Shown: positions 8,437 through 16,454 of the stretch, piece by piece
Position numbering within the stretch: position 1 is the stretch's first letter
Layout of the letters: every line of letters begins with the position of its first letter
Origin: an uncultured Opitutaceae bacterium
Lineage (GTDB): Bacteria > Verrucomicrobiota > Verrucomicrobiae > Opitutales > Opitutaceae
NCBI GenBank assembly: GCA_946482625.1
Contig: CAMLSH010000021.1
Coordinates: 1 to 17,114 of the forward strand
Reading direction: 5' to 3'
DNA length: 17,114 bases
Made by a program: the position numbers and the translations under genes
Notes under the pieces: model-generated
What the model was told of the DNA's origin: nothing
Seen by the model: only the letters and a program-made list of their open reading frames with translations
Database searches by the model: none

Positions 8437-9948
8437 ATGAAATTGCATACCGCTTCGTTAGCCACCGGACTTTTTCTCGCGGCCACCGATCTCTTTGCGG
8501 CAGCCGCGCCGGCGGGCGACTTTCCAAAACCGTTGGACAGTTATGCCGACGCGGGCGACCTGGGTTTGCTGGAAACGTTGACCGGGCGCGTGATGGCCGA
8601 GCCATTCAACGCGGTGGCGACCGGGATTTTCCTGCTGGCGATCATTCACACGTTTCTGGCGGCGAAATTCCGGCATTGGGCGCATGAGGTCGAAGAGGCT
8701 CACGCCGCGAAACTCGCGTCGAAGAGGCAATCCGAGGACAGCGATGAAGACGGGCATCCGGACGAAGTGAGTTTCAAGGGGCAGATCCTGCATTTCTTCG
8801 GCGAGGTCGAAGCGGTGTTCGGAATCTGGGTACTCGCCCTCATGACGGCGTTGGGCTTCTCCAAAGGCTGGAGCACGGTCGTCGATTACATCGGGCATCG
8901 CGTGAATTTCACGGAGCCGATGTTTGTCGTTGTGATCATGGCGCTGGCTTCGACGCGGCCGGTGTTGCGGGTGGCGGAGCAATGCCTCCGTGCGGTGGCG
9001 TCTTTGGGCAAGGAGTCGGTGGCGGCCTGGTGGCTCTCGATCCTCGTGATCGCGCCGATCCTTGGCTCGTTCATCACGGAGCCGGCCGCGATGACGATCG
9101 CGGCGCTGCTTCTCGCGCGGCAGTTTTATCAACTCAAGCCGTCGCCAAAATTCGCCTACGCGACGCTGGGGTTGTTGTTCGTCAACGTGTCGGTAGGCGG
9201 CACGCTGACCCATTTCGCCGCGCCGCCGGTGTTGATGGTGGCCACGCCGTGGAAGTGGGACATGGCCTACATGTTCACGCATTTCGGCTGGCGGGCGGTG
9301 GTGGGCATCGTGGTGGCGACCTCGCTGTACCTCGTGGTTTTCCGCAAGGAGCTGGCTGCGCTGAATGCGGCGCGCGTGCAGGCGCTCGCCAGTGCGGCGA
9401 AGGCGAAGCCTGAGGTGCCGGTGCCTGCGTGGATCACTGTCGTTCAACTCGGATTTATGGCGTTCACGGTGTTTGTGGCGCACTATCCTGCGCTGTTCGT
9501 CGGCGGATTTTTGTTCTTCCTGGCGTTCTCACAGGCGACGGCGCACCACCAGGGAAAACTCGATCTCAAGCCGTCGATGCTCGTTGGGTTTTTCCTCGCG
9601 GGACTCGTGGTTCATGGCGGCTTGCAGGGCTGGTGGATCGAGCCCGTGCTTTCACGCTTGGGCGAGCTGCCGCTCTTCCTGGGAGCAACGGCGCTGACTG
9701 CGGTGAATGACAATGCGGCGATCACGTATCTCGCGACGCTGGTGCCGGGATTCACGGATGAATTGAAGTACGCCGTGGTCGCCGGCGCGGTGACCGGCGG
9801 TGGTCTGACGGTGATCGCGAACGCGCCCAATCCCGCGGGGCAATCGATCTTGCAGCGCTATTTCCCTGAAGGCGTTTCGCCGCTCGGGTTGCTCGCAGGC
9901 GCGTTGATCCCGACGGCGATCATGGCCGTGGCGTTCATGGTGATCTGA
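8437..9948 (+). CDS. Putative Na+/H+ antiporter (ion transporter superfamily)
   Basis: A 503-residue polytopic membrane protein resembling the bacterial 'putative Na+/H+ antiporter' family, related in style to NhaD/ArsB-type ion transporters. The ATG at 8437 is preferred over an upstream in-frame TTG that overlaps the serB stop, because it begins a hydrophobic signal or first membrane segment (MKLHTASLATGLFLAA). About ten membrane segments follow. A very charged loop (about 80-113; EVEEAHAAK, EDSDEDGHPDE) separates the first helix from the core. Two related halves are suggested by FITEPAAMT (212-220) with VSVGGTLTHFAAPP (251-264), and by TAVNDNAAIT (421-430) with VTGGGLTVIANAPNPAG (452-468), the Asn/Gly-rich hairpins typical of ion-binding sites. 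The ion is not proven by sequence. It ends facing the minus-strand propeller gene. Confidence 0.78.
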   Translation: MKLHTASLATGLFLAATDLFAAAAPAGDFPKPLDSYADAGDLGLLETLTGRVMAEPFNAVATGIFLLAIIHTFLAAKFRHWAHEVEEAHAAKLASKRQSEDSDEDGHPDEVSFKGQILHFFGEVEAVFGIWVLALMTALGFSKGWSTVVDYIGHRVNFTEPMFVVVIMALASTRPVLRVAEQCLRAVASLGKESVAAWWLSILVIAPILGSFITEPAAMTIAALLLARQFYQLKPSPKFAYATLGLLFVNVSVGGTLTHFAAPPVLMVATPWKWDMAYMFTHFGWRAVVGIVVATSLYLVVFRKELAALNAARVQALASAAKAKPEVPVPAWITVVQLGFMAFTVFVAHYPALFVGGFLFFLAFSQATAHHQGKLDLKPSMLVGFFLAGLVVHGGLQGWWIEPVLSRLGELPLFLGATALTAVNDNAAITYLATLVPGFTDELKYAVVAGAVTGGGLTVIANAPNPAGQSILQRYFPEGVSPLGLLAGALIPTAIMAVAFMVI

Positions 9949-9982
9949 GCGAGCGACGGCGTTTCAGCCGAGCTCTTGTGAG

Positions 9983-10008
9983 GATGTCGGCGGCAATGCC
10001 GCCGCATC
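9983..10008. terminator. GC hairpin between convergent genes, possible two-way terminator
   Basis: CGGCGGC (9988-9994) and GCCGCCG (9998-10004) form a 7-bp stem with an AAT loop. The stem is extended past a one-base bulge by GATG/CATC. A second small hairpin, TCGC-GAT-GCGA, follows at about 10010-10020. The pair sits between the converging antiporter and propeller genes. There is no T-run, so it may be a factor-assisted stop or a repeat element instead. Confidence 0.38.
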
Positions 10009-10022
10009 TTCGCGATGCGAGA

Positions 10023-12455
10023 TCAGAGCGTGACGCGGCGGGAGGCGGCGTTGCCGAGTTCGTCGTAGAGGATGATTTCGACGGAGGTGGCGCCCAAGGC
10101 TTTTTCGGGGGCGAGACGCAGCGTGAAGGACTCGGCGCGACTATCGCGTATGGCGTCGTCGGGCTGCGTGGCGTCGGCGCGGAAGCCGTTGTTGAAAACG
10201 AATTCGGCGCCGATGAGCAGGCTGACTTCATCGCGACCGCCGATGGTGATGAGCAGGGCGTCGGCCGTGCGCGCGACCTTTACCTCGCCGATGACTGGCG
10301 GCGTTTTGTCGATGACGAGGTCGTCCGTTTCAAAGGTCGCGGTGAGGCGATCGGTGAGAGGACGGGGCGCTTGTTCGGTCGCTGTAACGCGGGTGAAATA
10401 AACGCCGTCGACCAGATGCGTGGTGTCGAACTGTGCGAAGGTATCGGTGGTGTTGACGGCGAGGTCGAGCCACTCGTCGGTGCCGGCGCGGCGTATGGAG
10501 AACGTGGAGCGAAGCTCGTCATCGTCGGCGTCGGCGAGCGTCCATGTGACGATTTGCATGCCGGGTTGCTGGAAGACTGACGCGGAGTTGATGCCCCGGC
10601 GGGAAGCGGGCGAGGGGCGGTCGGAGCCGCTAAGGAGTTGCCCAAGGGTGGACGGGGGCGATTGAAATTCGGGGGCTGGCGAGGGTGGGACGAGGGCGAA
10701 CCCGGGGGTGGCGATGCGGAAGTCGGTGAGCGACGGGCGGCGGTTTTGCGGGAGGAAAAAGAGCTCGGGTTTATCGAGCTGGGCGGACGAGGCATCGGCT
10801 GGGAGACGGAGGCGGAGTTTCACGAAACGACCACGGAGGTCGGGGGCGAGCCAGCCATCTTCGCGGTGCGGTGCGGCGAGCCAGGGAGTCCAAGATTCGG
10901 CTTCGTCGCTGGCAAAGGTCGTGCGCACATCCACGACGAGGCGGGATGGATCGATTTCGCGGATACGGGGAAATCGGAGCGCGCCGAGCGTGGCGGGCGA
11001 GCCGAGGTCGAGTCGTTTGGTTTCGGCTTCGCGCGGTCCGGGGGCGGCGAAATCGAGCGTGGCGAGACCGGGGGCGTTGTTGCGGAGGAGCAGGAACGCC
11101 GAGGCGTTTTCGGTTTTCGACTTTCGATTTTCGATTGGGGAGGCAGACCCGGGGAGCGCGGCGAATTGGGTGATCTGGGCCGAGGCGGTGCCGGGCAGGG
11201 TGAGGCTGAGGCGGGCGGGCAGATCGTAGCCGAGGATGTCGCCTTGTTCGCCGCCGGCGATGAGGAGGGTGTCGGCGCGCACGGCGAGGGCGTAGAAAGC
11301 GAGGTTGTTGCGGGCGACGACGGTTTCGGGGAGGCCGTTTTTCGGGAGATACACGACGGCGCTACGGCCGGGGAATTGCGGGATCGGAACGACTGGTAAC
11401 GTCGTCGAAGGGGCCGGGGCTGTGGAGGCGGCCGCGCCGGGTGTGTTGGGCGCGGGCGGTTGATCGGGCGTGGGTGTCGTGCCGGGCGGGGTGGCGGCGG
11501 GAGGAGTTTCGGCGGGAGTGGCGGAGCGCGAGGATTGCGGGCGGTTGAGGCGTGCTTCGGCTTGTTGATTCGAGAAAACGACGGCGGCGTAGAGATCGCC
11601 GTTGGGCTGCGGAAGCAGCGCGGCGACTTCGGCGTCGCGGTTTTCCTGGAGGATCATGGGTTCGCCGCCGGCGAGCGGGAGGCGGTAGATGTTTCCTTTG
11701 GGCGAGGAACCGACTGCGAGGGCATCGTTGAGGAGGGCAATACGACGGACGTTGCGGTCTTTGATTTCGCCGAGGAGACGGAGGCCTTTTTCCGCGAGTT
11801 TGGCGGGATCGGTGAGTTTGCCCGCGTCGAGACCGGCGGTGGAAAATTTCGCGATGTCGAGGGCGTAGATCTGGCCGGGATTGCCGGTGGCGACGTAAGC
11901 GGTCTTCGCGTCGGGCGAGAGCTGGAGGTCGTAAATGCTATCGGCAGACAGCGTGACGCGGGCGGCGATTTTGTCATCGCGAACCAAATACAGTGTGCCG
12001 TGGGGAGAGGTGCCGGCGAGCAGTGCGCCGTCGGGCAGGCGGCGGAGAGCGAAGACGTGATTGTCGTCGAGGTCGGTGACTTCGCGGGAGGTGAAGGTGT
12101 TGTTCGCGAGATCGAGGGTGAGCTCGAAGATTTTTCCTTCGGGCCCAGTGCCGACGAGCCAGCGGTTGCCGGTGGAGGCTTCGAGCGTCCAGAGGATGTC
12201 GGCGACGGCGGGGCCGTTCAGGTCGGTGAGGACTGGGCCGGCGACGAGACGTCCATCGGAGCGCGTGGCGAGGCCTTTGAGGCTGCGGCTGGGAACGTCG
12301 CGGAAAAAATCGATGGGAAGGCCGCGGGAGAGCGGGGCGGCGGAGAGTGACGAGTGAAGCGTGGAGAGCGAAAGGGCCGCGAGACACACGGGAAGCACGA
12401 AACGGGATCGGAAGCGGTGGGTGCGATAACGTGGGTTCGTGGGTGTGGTGGGCAT
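10023..12455 (-). CDS. Secreted beta-propeller-like protein with Pro-rich linker, function unknown
   Basis: An 810-residue exported protein; I do not recognise a named family. The start at 12455 gives a signal peptide (basic MPTTPTNPRYRTHRFRSR, hydrophobic LPVCLAALSL, likely cut near SLSAA, residue 40). The frame is open 31 codons further, to 12548. Residues about 50-270 contain spaced motifs of the form (A/V)G(T/S)xPxGxIYxL (for example VGTGPEGKIFEL, AGTSPHGTLYLV, VATGNPGQIYAL, VGSSPKGNIYRL), which look like propeller blades. A Pro/Thr/Ala-rich linker (about 312-359) interrupts the blades, and another blade-like AGGEQGDILGYDL follows. The C-terminal third is beta-rich, with an Ig/FnIII-like segment (DGVYFTRVTATE) and DKTPP near the end. 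A short repeat-derived insert lies at about 442-450. It is probably periplasmic or on the cell surface, perhaps for binding. No Shine-Dalgarno sequence is visible. Confidence 0.72.
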   Translation of the reverse strand: MPTTPTNPRYRTHRFRSRFVLPVCLAALSLSTLHSSLSAAPLSRGLPIDFFRDVPSRSLKGLATRSDGRLVAGPVLTDLNGPAVADILWTLEASTGNRWLVGTGPEGKIFELTLDLANNTFTSREVTDLDDNHVFALRRLPDGALLAGTSPHGTLYLVRDDKIAARVTLSADSIYDLQLSPDAKTAYVATGNPGQIYALDIAKFSTAGLDAGKLTDPAKLAEKGLRLLGEIKDRNVRRIALLNDALAVGSSPKGNIYRLPLAGGEPMILQENRDAEVAALLPQPNGDLYAAVVFSNQQAEARLNRPQSSRSATPAETPPAATPPGTTPTPDQPPAPNTPGAAASTAPAPSTTLPVVPIPQFPGRSAVVYLPKNGLPETVVARNNLAFYALAVRADTLLIAGGEQGDILGYDLPARLSLTLPGTASAQITQFAALPGSASPIENRKSKTENASAFLLLRNNAPGLATLDFAAPGPREAETKRLDLGSPATLGALRFPRIREIDPSRLVVDVRTTFASDEAESWTPWLAAPHREDGWLAPDLRGRFVKLRLRLPADASSAQLDKPELFFLPQNRRPSLTDFRIATPGFALVPPSPAPEFQSPPSTLGQLLSGSDRPSPASRRGINSASVFQQPGMQIVTWTLADADDDELRSTFSIRRAGTDEWLDLAVNTTDTFAQFDTTHLVDGVYFTRVTATEQAPRPLTDRLTATFETDDLVIDKTPPVIGEVKVARTADALLITIGGRDEVSLLIGAEFVFNNGFRADATQPDDAIRDSRAESFTLRLAPEKALGATSVEIILYDELGNAASRRVTL
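11107..11136 (-). repeat. TCGAAA-type tandem repeat inside the propeller gene
   Basis: Thirty bases made of imperfect 7-8 base TCGAAAA-like units (plus strand: TTTTCGG, TTTTCGA, CTTTCGA, TTTTCGATT). In the propeller gene it encodes IENRKSKTEN, a charged tract unlike the surrounding beta-rich sequence. I recall AATCGAAA repeats as common spacer repeats in Verrucomicrobia and Planctomycetes, so this looks like a repeat inserted in frame. Confidence 0.6.
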
Positions 12456-12577
12456 GAGAGATTTACAGGAGAGAAGTGAGAGAACGGAGAGGGGAAGAAA
12501 TTTTGGAATCAGATTTGCCCCAGAGGACGCGGAGCGCTGGCACAGCATTCGGGCAGGAGAGAATGCACGGAATCCAG

Positions 12578-12608
12578 AACCGCTAATGGACGCTAATGAA
12601 CGCTAATT
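12578..12608 (+). repeat. Solo 10-bp-period CTAATG repeat
   Basis: Three near-identical 10-mers in tandem (AACCGCTAAT, GGACGCTAAT, GAACGCTAAT). They match the outer part of the inverted arms around the GxxExxY gene at 15975-16430 (AACCACTAAT, GGGCACTGAT). Here no nuclease gene is attached. It lies in the gap between the S55-like gene and the propeller gene. Confidence 0.65.
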
Positions 12609-12633
12609 TTTGGAATGGGTGGTTATACGGAGC

Positions 12634-12685
12634 CCGCGCCTTAAGTGGCGCGGCTACGGCTCGGGCGGGCCGACGGGAGGTCGGC
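12634..12685. repeat. Two adjacent tight palindromes (REP-like)
   Basis: CCGCGCC-TTAAGT-GGCGCGG (12634-12653) is a perfect 7-bp stem with a 6-base loop. GCCGAC-GGGAG-GTCGGC (12669-12685) is a perfect 6-bp stem with a 5-base loop. Only 15 bases separate them. They begin 10 bases beyond the stop codon of the S55-like gene on the minus strand and could act as its terminator or as a REP-type repeat. No T-run follows either stem. Confidence 0.5.
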
Positions 12686-12694
12686 GGCCACGAA

Positions 12695-14596
12695 TCACTC
12701 GCTGACTTGGAGAGGGCGGCGGTGGGAAACGTCGAGGAGTTTGCCTGGAAAGAGGTGTTGCTCCCAGAGCGGAACGAGGACGTCGCGTTTCTGGAAGCGG
12801 GTTTCGTCGGAGCCGCGCGCGATGCGTTCGACGCTGCCGGGATAGTCGAGGGTGAGCTGGGTCTGGTCGATGAATGCGCCGGCCCGCTCTGCGACGACCA
12901 CGTAGAGGCCGTCGTCACGGCGTTTGTCGCTCATGAGATCGAGATAAGAATCGAAGGAGCGTATTTGGGACACGGAGACCATGTCGGGACGGCCGGTGAC
13001 GCGTTCGAGCGCCTCGCCACGCATGACGAGCAGTTCGAGGCGTTTCCCGAGCCAGTCGGAGCGGACCGGAATGGAGATCGTTTCGCGCACCGGTTCGCCC
13101 TGGTAGTCGCGCACCGTGAGCGTCACGAGCAGGTCGTCACCCGGCTGGAGGCGCGTGCGGGACACTTGGATGAGGTCGAGATTGGCAGCGGGATTGCGCG
13201 GGAGGGTTTCCACGACGAACGACAGCGCGTCGGGGAAAACGTTGGCGATGGGATTGCTGAGGCTCGCGGCGAGGCGGCGGATGAATTGACTGAGTCCGGC
13301 CGAGAAACCCTGCGGGCCGGCGAAAATCGTGTCGGTCGCGAGCGTGCGGCCACCGGGATAGGTGATCGTCGTGGTGATGTGAAAACCCTCGGCGAGGCCA
13401 TTTTCGTTGGAGCCGAGGACGGCTTGGGAAAGTCCTGCGGCGGCGATCATGGGGGCGAGGCGGTCATGGCGGACGGTGGAAAAGTTGAGCGTGCGGCCGG
13501 GCGTTTTCACGACGACGGGGAGCATCGCGGGCTTGGGACCGATTTCGCCGTAGATGGCGGAGAGGCGGTCCTGACTGATCGTGCCGATGACTTCGCCGGT
13601 GTTGGAGAGTTTGAAGGAGTTGAGCGCCGACGGGAGGATTGTGAGGATCTCGGCGCGGGCCATGGGGAGCTCGACGTCGCCGAGGCCGAGCATGGGGTGG
13701 CCGAACGCGAGTATCCGGTTTCCGTTTACGTGAGAAACCGTGCCGGTGCCAGCGAGCGTGATATCGCCGGTGGCGAGGGCCACGGCGACTGCGGAGCCGG
13801 GATGGAGCGGAGCGGGTGTGCCGGGGCCGCTGGTGGACAATGCGGCGGAGGGGGAGGAATTGACGGAGGCGTTGGTGTGACCACCGAGAGCGGTGGTGTT
13901 CAGGCCGAGCGCGCGGAAGTCTTCGGCGAAGAGTGCGGCGACCTGCGGGGAAATACCGCCGAGCGCGAAGACAGGAGTGAGCGGGGCGAAACCGTCGAGA
14001 CCGGTGGAGGATGGAATCGGACTGGCGATACCGGAGGCGAAACGTCCGGCGTCGCGTGTCTGGGCAGAGCTGGCGGAACGAGCGGAATGGCTGGAGCCGT
14101 GAGTGGATTTTTTGGCGGGATCGCTGTCGTTGTCGCGGTCGAGCGGGATGAGTTCGCCGCCGTGGGGCGAGATCGGGCGCGGGCTCTTGCTGTCGATTTC
14201 GCTGACCTCCATGAGGTCGCCGATTGGCGTGAAGCCGGCGAAGCGGACGGTTTCGAAGCGCTGGATCTGGTAGCTGAGCGCGCCGGCGAGTTTGCCGTCG
14301 ATGTAGAGCGGGCTGCCGCTCATGCCGGCGACGGCGCCCATTTTTTGGACACGCGGATCGGTGAGTTCGCAGACGATAAGGGACTTCCCGGGGCCGAGGG
14401 CGTTGTGGAGGACGCCGGTTACCTGGACGGCGAAGGGCTCGATCTTGTTGCCTTGGAAAACGGTCCAGACTTCGCCGGTCTGGCCGGGTTGGATTTCGGA
14501 AAGGGGAAGCGGTGCGGCGTCGGAGGGCTGGGCTTGAAGCGGGACGGCGAGGAGGGCCAGGAGAGCGGCGGAGGCGAGGGCGGCGAACTTAAGCAT
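12695..14596 (-). CDS. Secreted SpoIVB-like (S55) peptidase-domain protein
   Basis: A 633-residue exported protein with similarity to SpoIVB-type S55 serine peptidases. A signal peptide (MLKFAALASAALLALLAVPLQA) ends near residue 22. The N-terminal block has GEVWTVFQGNKIEPF (41-55), VTGVLHNALGPGKSLIV (59-75) and AVAGMSGSPLYIDGKLAGAL (88-107). GMSGSP holds the expected nucleophile Ser95. A Ser/Asp-rich low-complexity stretch (about 135-200) follows, then ILAFGHPMLGLGDVELPM (295-312), where His300 is the likely general base. The C-terminal half is beta-rich, with no other family I can name. In Bacillus SpoIVB the catalytic His precedes the Ser; here the order is Ser then His, so activity is uncertain. 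It lies 54 bases after hemL on the same strand. No Shine-Dalgarno sequence is visible. Confidence 0.75.
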   Translation of the reverse strand: MLKFAALASAALLALLAVPLQAQPSDAAPLPLSEIQPGQTGEVWTVFQGNKIEPFAVQVTGVLHNALGPGKSLIVCELTDPRVQKMGAVAGMSGSPLYIDGKLAGALSYQIQRFETVRFAGFTPIGDLMEVSEIDSKSPRPISPHGGELIPLDRDNDSDPAKKSTHGSSHSARSASSAQTRDAGRFASGIASPIPSSTGLDGFAPLTPVFALGGISPQVAALFAEDFRALGLNTTALGGHTNASVNSSPSAALSTSGPGTPAPLHPGSAVAVALATGDITLAGTGTVSHVNGNRILAFGHPMLGLGDVELPMARAEILTILPSALNSFKLSNTGEVIGTISQDRLSAIYGEIGPKPAMLPVVVKTPGRTLNFSTVRHDRLAPMIAAAGLSQAVLGSNENGLAEGFHITTTITYPGGRTLATDTIFAGPQGFSAGLSQFIRRLAASLSNPIANVFPDALSFVVETLPRNPAANLDLIQVSRTRLQPGDDLLVTLTVRDYQGEPVRETISIPVRSDWLGKRLELLVMRGEALERVTGRPDMVSVSQIRSFDSYLDLMSDKRRDDGLYVVVAERAGAFIDQTQLTLDYPGSVERIARGSDETRFQKRDVLVPLWEQHLFPGKLLDVSHRRPLQVSE

Positions 14597-14650
14597 GAAG
14601 GCGGTCGGTGGAGATGATACGTTCCTAATAACGGCTCGCCGCAGGCAAAA

Positions 14651-15949
<1,299 letters not shown>

Positions 15950-15974
15950 GGGGAAAATCGAAGGCAGAAAATTT

Positions 15975-16014
15975 AACCACTAATGGGCACTGATGAAGGG
16001 GAATGAAGGGGAAT
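15975..16014 (+). repeat. Left inverted arm of the GxxExxY unit
   Basis: Four 10-base units in tandem (AACCACTAAT, GGGCACTGAT, then GAAGGGGAAT twice). Read inward, it matches the reverse complement of 16391-16430 at about 30 of 40 positions, and the outermost 10 bases are identical. It lies between the nuclease stop and the hemL start. Confidence 0.65.
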
Positions 16015-16024
16015 ATCGGAAAAG

Positions 16025-16411
16025 TCAGAGGACGCGACGAGACCACTGGAGTTTCGGGAAGGCGCCGAAGTTGATCACGTAGCCGATACGTTTGTTGGTG
16101 GCGCGAAGCTCATTGAGGAGCTGCGCTTCGTGCTCCGGAGCGATCGCTCGCGCGGCTTTTAGTTCTACGATGATTTCACCGTAGACGAGGAAGTCTGCGA
16201 CGTAGAATTTCGTTAGAGGCGAACCGCGAAACCAGACCTCAAGCCGCGGTTGGGCGATGAACGGAATGCGTTTCTCGATGAGGACTCGCTGGAGGGCTTC
16301 CTGATAAACCTCCTCTAGAAATCCTGCCCCGAGTTCATTGTAGACTTCGAAGGCCGCGCCCATGAGCTCGTAGCCTTCTGATTCGAAAAGATTCCCATCA
16401 TTCCCGGTCAT
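16025..16411 (-). CDS. GxxExxY family PD-(D/E)xK nuclease-like protein
   Basis: A 128-residue protein of the GxxExxY family (PDDEXK_3-like). The naming motif is at residues 30-36 (GFLEEVY after YNELGA). A nuclease-type core follows: Asp73 in YVADFLVY, then Glu83 and Lys85 in IVELKA, giving D...ExK, with a helix EHEAQLLNEL (93-102) and the usual ending RIGYVINFG. All core residues are present, so it may be active, but no substrate is established for the family. Such genes are often found in many copies in verrucomicrobial genomes, which suggests mobility. The start codon and first residues (MTGNDGNLF) lie within the right inverted arm. It sits alone between nadE and hemL, 43 bases after the nadE stop. 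No Shine-Dalgarno sequence is visible. Confidence 0.87.
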   Translation of the reverse strand: MTGNDGNLFESEGYELMGAAFEVYNELGAGFLEEVYQEALQRVLIEKRIPFIAQPRLEVWFRGSPLTKFYVADFLVYGEIIVELKAARAIAPEHEAQLLNELRATNKRIGYVINFGAFPKLQWSRRVL

Positions 16412-16430
16412 TAGTGTGAATTAGTGGTTG
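16391..16430 (-). repeat. Right inverted arm of the GxxExxY unit, containing the start codon
   Basis: Read on the minus strand from 16430: AACCACTAAT, TCACACTAAT, GACCGGGAAT, GATGGGAATC. The ATG at 16411 spans the junction of the second and third units, so the third and fourth units are translated as the protein N-terminus. Confidence 0.65.
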
Positions 16431-16454
16431 ATTCGAATTCCGGATTTCTGGTGC

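Larger units (their letters stand above)
15975..16430 (-). mobile_element. Candidate mini mobile unit: GxxExxY gene between inverted arms
   Basis: A 456-base unit with one small nuclease-like gene and inverted ends starting AACCACTAAT. No transposase is present and no target-site duplication is evident (the left flank reads AAATTT, the right GATTCGA). The unit neatly separates two unrelated housekeeping genes, nadE and hemL. The arms and gene are seen directly; mobility is inferred. Confidence 0.45.

Noticed and set aside
10816..10831. A parS-like GTTTCACGAAAC
   Set aside because: The canonical parS has a central CACGTG palindrome of 16 bases. This one lacks the central GT and lies inside a coding sequence.
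12596..14617. A 673-codon plus-strand frame opposite the S55-like gene
   Set aside because: It is antisense to a gene with signal peptide and peptidase motifs, and its composition is typical of a shadow frame.
15975..16430. Interpreting the 10-base repeats as a CRISPR array
   Set aside because: There are only a few contiguous 10-base units, no unique spacers of constant length and no cas genes nearby.
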